Shown: one piece after another, positions 56,049-64,000 of the stretch | Layout of the letters: each line of letters begins with the position of its first letter | Numbering within the stretch: position 1 is the first letter of the stretch | NCBI RefSeq assembly: GCF_015706575.1 | Contig: NW_024037057.1 | Span: forward strand, 6,877,203-6,941,202 | Length of the DNA stretch: 64,000 nt | Source: Patiria miniata | Lineage: Eukaryota; Echinodermata; Asteroidea; Valvatida; Asterinidae | Direction of reading: 5' to 3' | Notes under the pieces: generated by a model | The model's database searches: none | Told to the model about the DNA's origin: nothing | What the model saw: only the letters and a program-made list of their open reading frames with translations | Position numbers and translations under genes: made by a program

Positions 56049-56254
56049 CACAATGGACCGATCCAGTTAAGCACCGCCCCATGGTGCTCTGACCAATCAC
56101 AGCCGTGATTTATGTCCGACGTGCGCGCACTAAAGTCCGACATGCGTGCACGCGCGTATGATGCGCGTGGCAGGAGAATGCAGTGTGGCATTGGAGAGGA
56201 GCACGTGTTAATTTGCCCAGTGCGCCGTGGGCGGGGCTTGGATCGGTCCATTGT
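56049..56254 (+). mobile_element. GGACCGATCCAG-end MITE, copy 2, uninterrupted
   Basis: CACAATGGACCGATCCAGTT and its inverse CTTGGATCGGTCCATTGTG bound 206 bases. It shows the empty Harbinger target (GTGTTAATTTGCCC) that is filled in copy 1 at 31403-31972. Confidence 0.85.
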
Positions 56255-56714
56255 GCGATTCCAGTGGAAATGGAGTACAGAAACATACCACATTTTTGAG
56301 CGAAAGAGGGCGCACTTTAACGGCAACATATTGGGGTATAATATTAACAAGTCTGAATACGCGGTAACTGAAGTTTACATGCTGATTCTGTTGCATACAT
56401 TCTTTAATGTGTACGTTGAGGTAAACTTACTGAACTGCTTCAATATTACGCACTTATTCCAACTTGAATTGCGTCAGTGCAGCGCCCTCACTTGCTCAAA
56501 ATGGCCTATTTTTTTCTCACAATGATCAACAGATGGCGCTGTCTACACTCCGTTTTCCGCCACCCCATGGGTTTTCTCCATTTCCTTGGCATCTCCTAAT
56601 TGGTCATGTCTACATGTTGTTCAGCTAGTGATCAGCTGAAATAAATCTCGCGTTCTCGTCAATGGAGCCTGAATTTCCACCACTTTGAATTAGAAAAGTA
56701 TCGAATGAAAGTCC

Positions 56715-56816
56715 AACCTCGACTCTATGGGCCGCGTGCGCGTTATTGCGCAAGGCATGGTGGGAACCAACATGGCGCAGCAAGATTGTACCCATAGGAA
56801 CGAGGTTGGTAAAAGC
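56715..56816 (+). mobile_element. About 100-bp CCAACCTCG-end MITE, whole copy
   Basis: CCAACCTCGACTCTATGGG and CCCATAGGAACGAGGTTGG are inverted ends. The interior TTGCGCAAGGCATGGTGGGA and AACATGGCGCAGCAAGATTG is the uninterrupted form of 32086-32670. Confidence 0.75.
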
Positions 56817-57239
56817 CATGACACATGCATGGAAATTAACTCTGTAGCGGAAGTTCTTTATAACCGGGGTCACTGGTAATAAAATACTAAATAATGAGAA
56901 CTCAAATATATTGGAAGTCATCAATGCGTTCGCACAATGTATCCTGGTCAAACACGATCCATCAAAAATAAGTCGTGGGAAATAATCGAAAGACGGAATC
57001 TTAAAAAGGTGATGTAATTATTTTATTGACAGGAAACGTCAATAGAGTGCAGGTCAAGAAATCATCTGCATCCTTGATTGGAGAAAAGATCGGAAAGATG
57101 AGAAGAACCAGGCTATGCAACATCAGAAACCCCTAGGCCAGGCCTGGAGAATGAACTGAAGCCATGTCGTTGTTGCATATTGCAGGAGATAAGACCAGGC
57201 TAGCCTAGAGGGCGAACAGCCCGATTGATTTTCCGAGCG
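56817..57239. other. Non-coding, upstream of the promoter
   Basis: No coding frame or repeat recognised. Confidence 0.4.
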
Positions 57240-57536
57240 CGGCAGCGCGAGCGATGAAGCAGAGGTATACGGCAGGCCGGCCGGTCCCACACATTCTAGC
57301 CCGAGCCGCCACGCGTGCGTGTGTTTATCGAGGCCAAACCTCCGTTCTGTGACACGCGTGTTGGCTTACAAAAGCTCCCCTGTATAAAAACACACCACGG
57401 GCCAAGGAGCGAGCGAGCGACCTTACCAGCCCTGGCGTTACGGGGGGAAACGAGCTGCTAAGCCGGTCGAGAAGTGTTCTCGGGAGACGCCATTAGTCAG
57501 TTGGTTCGCGGAAAACGGAATATTTATTTATTCATC
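57240..57536 (+). promoter_or_regulatory. GC-rich promoter and 5' UTR with TATA box
   Basis: CpG-rich sequence precedes TATAAAAA at 57383-57390. A start of transcription about 30 bases downstream (near 57413) would leave a 5' UTR of roughly 120 bases before the ATG at 57537. The start point is inferred, not seen. Confidence 0.6.
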
Positions 57537-57579
57537 ATGTGGGAGCTGCAAGTTGTTTTCGCGATTGTCCTCAACTTTG
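57537..57579 (+). CDS. First coding exon encoding a signal peptide
   Basis: ATG at 57537 in the context TTCATCATGTGG encodes MWELQVVFAIVLNF. The exon then ends with one base of the next codon at the donor G|GTAAGT (57579|57580), a full consensus donor in phase 1. A short charged start and a hydrophobic run make a signal peptide or anchor. A phase-1 intron right after the signal peptide is common in secreted and receptor genes built from phase-1 domain exons. The TATA promoter just upstream supports a real first exon. The rest of the gene lies right of the window or in an exon I did not recognise, so the product is unnamed. Confidence 0.6.
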
Positions 57580-58060
57580 GTAAGTCAAAGTCATATTAAA
57601 TAGTTTTCACGACACAGCTGTAAATATTATGCTATTGGTTCGAATCCAGCATTTCCCTTTGATATTATGGGCAGTGTTGCACACTATGGAGAATAAAACA
57701 ATGGTTGTCAAGGGAGGTGTCATTTTCCGAAAGTTCTCATGTCTAGTGCATCACCAAAAAATGTGGTACTGCTAACTTATAGATGTTCCGTAATTCATTC
57801 TGTTATATCCGGTGATAATTAATTGACTGCATGCAGTGAGTAGTTATTTATCCGATAGTCTGAGATATCTTCCCTTCATCTGCGACGATTTTTCATAACG
57901 TTGCTTTCGTTACACCCGGTTTAATGTACTTCGAAACTATTACATGTGATAAATTTTCCTCACACAAATGGAACATCGAGAAAAAAAGGAGGTATGATTG
58001 AACGGGCGTCCAACATGCATCACATAATCCGATTCCTACTCTAGCAATTCCCAACTTAAA

Positions 58061-58090
58061 GGTTGGTTGGTTGGTTGGTTGGTTGGTTGG

Positions 58091-58126
<36 letters not shown>

Positions 58127-58168
58127 TTGTTGTTGTTGTTGTTGTTGTCGCTGTTGTTGCTGCTGCTG
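58061..58168 (+). repeat. Compound microsatellite (GGTT)n(GTT)n
   Basis: About eight GGTT units are followed by about twenty-five TTG units, with two TTT/TCG breaks. On the minus strand it reads as a polyglutamine frame, which is an artefact of the repeat. Confidence 0.95.
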
Positions 58169-59213
58169 TTTTGACCTGTGAAAACTATTCAAGCAACAGA
58201 TGTGATATTTGGACGGAATGGAATGCTTAAAGGGGGTTTCTAACACAGAATTGAAACTTGTCAAATTCATGGGATTGTATGCTGCACGTTCCTGGAATAG
58301 AATGCGTTTGTCGATCGTTTTCAAGATAGAATTCTGCTTTAACCGATTGCTTCAAACACCCTTTAATTGTCCACTTTTTGCAGCAACTATTTCCAACCAA
58401 ATGTCGCCAATTCATTTTGCGACTCCAGCATACCCGTATATTTTGATTGAAAAATGCCCCCAACAATGTTGATGATCGTTTTTGTTTACGGTTCCAGAAA
58501 CATCTGTACTCGGCACATAATAATGTCAAAACTAGGTCAAGCAATAGAGTTTAGGATATAGTAACCATGCAGTTAAAAAAAAAAAAAAAAAGCAAAACAC
58601 ATATTGTTCACCATGTGATAGATTTTCAAAGCGGACAATTTGGCGCTGAATTCGTGCCAGCTTCGATACATTTAAAAGCACCTGACATAATTTCCTCGTA
58701 GCCTAAAGAAGAACATGCCGAAACAAAATGGATTTGACATGGTGTTTAAGGGTTCTGTTCTACTAAGTATTCAGCAGATATGTTACCAGCTATCAGCCGC
58801 GCGAATGTCACGAATATGACACGAAATCATGTCTTATAGGATTAGTAAATGGGGAGGGGGGGGGGGTCGTTCGTGACTTGAAGCCGCCGGCACCAGTTTG
58901 CAGAACTGACTTCGTGCGAACCATGCCGTACCACGGATGAACCCAAATCAGGTAGACTTACACACGACACGGCCATCATCCGTACGATACACTGACCTTA
59001 TTCGCGATATCGAACAGCCGACCACACACAGCAAATCAGAACAACTGGTACGATCGGCCTGGACATCGATTTTGAGCCGTTCTGACCCCAGCATCTTTCA
59101 TATAAGTCCCATCGCCTCACGGCGTTTGAACGAAGTGGACTCGTGCGTCAATATACAGTATATTACTCTTGAGATAGACACACAAACACACATGCGCATA
59201 CTGGAATTTGTAT

Positions 59214-59516
59214 CCTTGTGGAGTCATTGTTTTTGTCTCCTGGACTAAAAAAATTGAGTTTGAAAATCTAGTTTCAAAATGCTCCTATTTTAACCGCAAT
59301 TAATTTCCTGGGCTGAAATTCGGACTTAATATCCCTTACATAAAATACTTCAATTTGCAACGGATCAACACACCTTGGAAATTCCTAGTTTTTGAGTAAA
59401 ATCCATATTCTATTTCGTGATAACCTTGTGGAGACGTATTCACCTATATAAATTGCCTTGTGGAGACGTATAGCCTACAATCTTTTGTTCCCTATTATAC
59501 CCATGTCTCCACAGGG
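59214..59516 (-). mobile_element. Short TIR element X, copy 2
   Basis: CCTTGTGGAGTC at the left and TGTCTCCACAGGG at the right are inverted. The interior matches 15498-15719 reversed. GTGGAGACGTAT is duplicated internally at about 59429 and 59461. Confidence 0.7.
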
Positions 59517-59556
59517 TACCGTGTACCAGATCACCCATCTTGTACACACCCATCTT

Positions 59557-59732
59557 TGTAAACAACGGCAATCGTGGACCCCCTATTGTACCTAATTCTC
59601 ATTCCTTTATTTGAACACTTACTTTTTAGCAAGAGCATTCGTTGCTTTTGTATACGAATTTCAGTCAATCGTGGACGTATTTTTTCACGGTGCCCTAACC
59701 CTTTTGTCCTAGGTCCACGATTGCCCGGTGTG
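59557..59732. mobile_element. TGTAAACACCGGCAATCG-type MITE, copy 1
   Basis: TGTAAACAACGGCAATCGTG at the left and GGTCCACGATTGCCCGGTGT at the right. It is followed at once by a second copy in the same orientation. Confidence 0.75.
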
Positions 59733-59756
59733 CGCATACTCACTAGCACCCATCTT

Positions 59757-59944
59757 TGTAAACACCGGCAATCGTGGACCCCCTATTGTCCCTTATGGTC
59801 ATTCCTTTGTTTGCACTCTAACTTTTTAGCAACAGCTCTCATTGGTTTTGTACACGAATTTCAATCGTGGACTATCGGTCAATCGTGGACCCTTTGTTTG
59901 TGCCCTAACCCTTTGTCCCCAGTTCACGATTGCCGGTGTTTACA
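59757..59944. mobile_element. TGTAAACACCGGCAATCG-type MITE, copy 2
   Basis: TGTAAACACCGGCAATCGTG and CACGATTGCCGGTGTTTACA are clean inverted ends. The interior (CATTCCTTTGTTTGCAC, TTTTTAGCAACAGC, GGTTTTGTACACGAATTT) matches copy 1. A worn third relative lies at about 60268-60410 (CAACAGCTCCCATTGGTTTT). Confidence 0.85.
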
Positions 59945-61381
59945 TACATAGTATTACCTTCCATACCTACTGTGGACATTCCTTTGAATTCGTTCGCATG
60001 GTTAAGAAAAACCGGGGGAAACAACATTTTACTTGCATTGTGAACACTCTTTCAATCCAATTTTTTCATCATGATATTCTTGAGTGTTCCTCTTCATTTT
60101 GCGACGATAAACCTAACACAAATATGCCTCTGAACCTGTTTTCCAGAGAGGGGAAACCTAGTGCGGACGTGTGCAAGTCCACAAATCGTTCACGCTTCCT
60201 GCACACTGTAGACCTCTTTTGTTCACAGGTCCACATAAAGTATGCATAGTGAGAGCAGGTTTGTTTATGGTGTAAATCGAGGATTTCCCATTGTTCCTCA
60301 TCATCGATCTTTTGTTTATACTCAACTTTTTGGCAACAGCTCCCATTGGTTTTGTACGCGTTTTCTAATCGAGGTCGCCCTCGATTTGACTCCTGTCCTC
60401 AATATTACTCGATGATGCTTCATAATTATGTGTGTCCTCGGTTTAGCCCGTGCCGATTTCGCAGTTCTACGATGCGCTTGCCACTGCTTCTGAACAATAA
60501 AAAAAATGATATAGGTTCGAAGATACTGACATCGTTCGTGCCTAAGTCCTGATAATATAGTGAACCATTTATCTGATTTTTGTACAGTAGAAAGAAGGGT
60601 GACCCATAACGAAGTCAACGGGTAACGTCATTATGCCGTTTCATGTCATGTTTTTTAATTTTCGCTGCGCGGGTCGCTGAAAGGAACCTGTCAATGTTTT
60701 ATGCGAGACGCGTGACTATCGGCACCCTTCTCTCTTGATTTGAAAAAAATAATTTGATGGCTTTTCTATCTCATCCAAGTCCAAGTCGGGCGCGTATAAG
60801 GCTTTAGGATTGTGTTGACGGTGCTTTGGGGCACTGGGAAGATTCAGAAATGGGCCTACTGATGGTCGAGTTGTGTCTTCGTCCATCTCACGCATCACTG
60901 TGAGATCCTCCTTTGGGCATTTCTGATTCTGTTTGTCTAGACTTGTAGCCAAATTCCTCACAAGTCATCACAATAAGACAATGACAGGCAATTCAAATTA
61001 ATTGTGGCGAGGGCATTTCTGTCCTTGTCCACTTTCCCCCCGTTATTTCTGACTGACTTGTGATGGATGTGACTACACCTCTGTCGCGATTCATGAATAA
61101 ATTGTTCAATAAAAACATGAGGATCATCCCGAGTGCGCCTCAGACTGTTAATGTTACGAACATTTGGCTTCATACTGAAATAAACCGAATTTCATTCCAA
61201 CCGTCACTAATCCGGCGACCAGAATTAGAAGTTTTTACTGCACTAGTGTCACGCTCACGCGCATACTGCACGCGTTCTTAAAGACGAGGCGAACGCGCAT
61301 TTTGGTATTCCTATTGGTCGAAGGAGCGCGCGTGCGTATTACCTGAGCGCGACTCGCGCGAGCCTTGTTGCACCGCAGAAA

Positions 61382-61465
61382 ATGGCTGCCGCCTACCGCA
61401 AACAACATGCCGCATTTGGATATAAATTGCAACCGACAGCTCGTGTCAACACATGGACAGACTGA
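61382..61465 (+). other. 27-codon reading frame in a CpG-rich patch
   Basis: An ATG in AAAATGGCTGCCGCC context opens a 27-codon frame (MAAAYRKQHAAFGYKL...) ending TGA at 61463-61465. Upstream, CCTATTGGTCGAAGGAGCGC contains an inverted CCAAT box. It could be a small upstream frame of an unrecognised promoter, or chance. Confidence 0.25.
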
Positions 61466-64000
61466 CACCGACGTAATTTACACGGAAAGCATTTCAAGAC
61501 CTCGTTTTCCTTTCCCATCAATTCGGGCTGTCACTCCGTGTTAAACGGCCAACGTGGCGTGGATCATTTTCTCGCTTCGACAACTGCAAATGCACTTAGT
61601 CTGCCTGGTCAATGTCACTCGTGCGTTTAAACATTGTAAAGGTAAACGTCTCGTGAACGGCGCTGTTTAGGAAGTTATAGGAATTAAGCGTTTCAACAAA
61701 GTGTTAAGTGTTCCTAAATGTTATTAGGCGTTAAACGGAAGGATTGTTTTTTGTTTTCCTTAAAGTCATTTTTCAGTTACGCAGCTAGCTGCAAAACTTA
61801 AACTGGCTGTGTGAGGCGTTGTTTTGGAAATGGATGCCTAATATCTGACTCAAAATTTAACCTAGGCCTTTTACTGAAGTAAATAGCATATATCTCCCTT
61901 TAAACGTATTGAAATGTTTTTCAACTGTTGCAAAAAAGCGTTTATGCGTTCACAAGTTTGACATTTAGGGTTTACAGTGAACACTGCACTAAATCAGTCG
62001 ATAGGGACTCGATATGAATATCACATGACATCAGCTCAACCCCGTATTTTTTTTTGGCAGTGCGACGATCAGGCCCGCCTGGAAATTTAGCTTATTCAAC
62101 CTAGAATGTTAAAAATAAATTCATCAAATCTGGATTTGAACGCGTGCCCGAACTGGCTGTTTGAAACAGAGCTTACGTGCTTCGAAGGAAGGTCCCAACA
62201 ATGTTGCCAATACTCCACTCCCGAGCGATTCGAGTATCTGCTTCCACTGCACGAACATCGTTGACCTCCCCGTATAATCCTCTTATCACGCAGCTAGTAC
62301 ACTCACCTCGACCCAAACCCATTGGGTTTAAATAGACCAGCAGGCGATTTCTAGCCTGGTAACAACGATTGTAAACCAGTGTTTCAATATAATCGTGCTT
62401 CAGGGTACCAGACTAAATATGGCGCCAGTTTGCAGCATTATGTTCGGTTACCCCATGCGTTTTGAAAATATAAAAGCAGGAAGATTGTGGGTAAATTATA
62501 GCGCCACGTTTTGGCATTGAAGTCCTTTGGTGCACGTGTCCCGTGCGTTTAAAAAAAATCGAAAGCGAAAGGAATTTAGACGGCAACTAGAGATTTGCCG
62601 ATAATATCAACTTACGCCGAGGGGGGCGGGAACGATCTCCTCTTGCTTATCGGCCTTCAGAGCAATCACTTCCTATTCTTCGGGGGGGGGGAAGGAAAAC
62701 TCCGTTCGGATATGATTTACGTGGTCTTGTATTACATCGTTGAACCTCTCCTTGCCACGACTTCTGCTCTGTTTCTAGGTTGTCAAGCCTCGACAGGGAT
62801 GAGATCTTTTTTGTGGTGTGGTTTTCCCACTTTCATTTCAGTGGACATTGACAAGTTCTGGGCTAATTCAAGGGAAAACCCTAACCTTTTGAGAGCTTTT
62901 AAATCTCGACACCCCAAATATAGCTGTGGTAGATTTAGAACAGAACCTTAAAACGGTGGTTGTGTTTAAAATTCTGTAACTTAAAAAGAACTTGAGTGAT
63001 TTGAATGATTCTTGTACTAAAAGAAAGCTTATAAATTGGGCTTTTATATCCTAGATTTTGAAAGCGCTACATGCAGAGCTTCAATAAAACAACAGTTGGG
63101 TTTCGGGGTTTTTTTACTCACCCTGTCTAATACAAATCATATTTTAGAAACAGCTCATTACCAATGTACATCATCCGTATTCAAAAGAAAGTGCCCCCGG
63201 CCCCCTTCTTGTCTGTCGTTCCGTCTGATTATATGATTCATATAATCAACGCAGGGAAATGAAATTTTCAGTTCGGGAAACTCATTGTTAATTGGACTTC
63301 AAATTACATTGCCGGCAAGTTAAATTAAAGCTGTTTCACCGACCCGTTCTGTATTAAAAGGAAGCGGGGAACGACGTGTCTCCGTGCTGATGGCAACGCA
63401 AATCAATTCTTTGATCCAACTGCTGCGCAGACCTGGGAAATGCGCCCAAGCGCGTGTTTTTATGGAAGTCAAATTAAATGCCATTTTCTGCGGGAAAACG
63501 GAGGCAATTCATGGCACGGGGATTCTTCTTTTTTCCTTATCACGCCTGAGGAATAATAATGCAGGCCAAGGCCTCAGGTATAGTAGGGAGTGTGAGAGGG
63601 GCTTTTGTTTCGTTGCATCCAAGATCTTCGTATTTTAAAGGTATGAACATGAAACACGTTTGCGGTGAAAATGAGTGGGTTTTGTTGCACGGGTATATAT
63701 GCATACATGGAGGTAGAACTCCATGGCATGTACAGAGTGTGCCAAAAATTGCAACATTCAGAAACAAATAATTAAAACTGTTTATTCTTTTTTGTTTAAT
63801 GGAATTATATATAGCATTAAAGCCTGACTATTTCTCAATCCACTCCTTTTTACCTCATTCCATTTGGTCCCTAGATCCAGACATAATATCAATTAAGTGA
63901 AAGGGTGTACATTTTACTTGGGCCACTCTCACCTGTGATGTCACCAATTTCAATGCCTATTCAGTGGTTAACCCAGATTCAGCAACCCAACTTTACACCC

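Larger units (their letters stand above)
57580..64000 (+). other. Probable first intron of the 57537 gene
   Basis: No further exon is recognised. The stretch holds the microsatellite at 58061-58168, short TIR elements at 59214-59944, a G-run at 58855-58866, and a small reading frame at 61382. From 62000 to 64000 I see nothing specific. Confidence 0.45.

Noticed and set aside
57893-58324. Polyglutamine-rich minus-strand frame
   Set aside because: Produced by the (GTT)n microsatellite at 58061-58168; the flanks have no coding character.
62595-62951. 118-codon frame with a hydrophobic stretch and a possible acceptor near 62779
   Set aside because: It includes a G-run, and no recognisable domain or conserved donor was found. 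Considered as an exon of the 57537 gene but unsupported.
1-64000. CRISPR-like array at the 84-bp repeats (49478-50790)
   Set aside because: The whole unit is conserved with no variable spacers, and the genome is eukaryotic. It is a satellite.
1-64000. LTR, LINE or other reverse-transcriptase element
   Set aside because: No reverse transcriptase, integrase or capsid motif was seen in any frame, and no paired direct LTR-like repeats.

Overview
The window is nuclear DNA from an animal, most likely a marine invertebrate. The C2H2 arrays have animal-type linkers, introns are implied by splice acceptors, and there are tRNA-derived SINEs and many short non-autonomous DNA transposons. The recurring words GCGCCCTC and TACATGTA fit an invertebrate deuterostome, but I cannot name the species. 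No retroviral, LTR, Polinton or toxin-gene remains were recognised.

The gene content is mainly one zinc-finger cluster. Seven plus-strand loci, called A to G here, lie head to tail from 54 to 38188. Each is a terminal exon carrying 28-residue C2H2 fingers. Except for C, each follows a similar stretch of intron ending in a splice acceptor. The 3' flanks also share sequence, so the duplicated unit is intron end, finger exon and several kb of flank. Locus A (22 fingers) is open from acceptor to stop and is the best candidate for a working gene. Locus B (about 26 fingers) carries a very recent 756-bp internal duplication. Locus C has lost its acceptor and has an in-frame stop. Loci D to G are open across most fingers but are closed just after the acceptor. 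A second, divergent pair, H (minus, 6 fingers) and I (plus, 8 fingers), shares a MADS-type start that differs from A to G.

The spaces between genes are a record of transposon insertion. Target-site duplications, and in several cases an empty site in a sister duplicate, support families with TA (pogo-like), TAA (PIF/Harbinger-like), TTAA (Kolobok/piggyBac-like), 8-bp (hAT-like) and 9-bp (Mutator-like) target sites. Several are nested. An 84-bp satellite at 49478-50790 is interrupted by a foldback element and by a SINE.

From about 52 kb the finger genes stop. At 57.2-57.6 kb there is a GC-rich promoter with a TATA box and a first coding exon (57537-57579) that encodes a signal-peptide-like start and ends at a phase-1 donor. 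The remaining 6.4 kb would be its first intron. The finger proteins would be nuclear DNA-binding factors and the last gene a secreted or membrane protein. Nothing links the two functionally.
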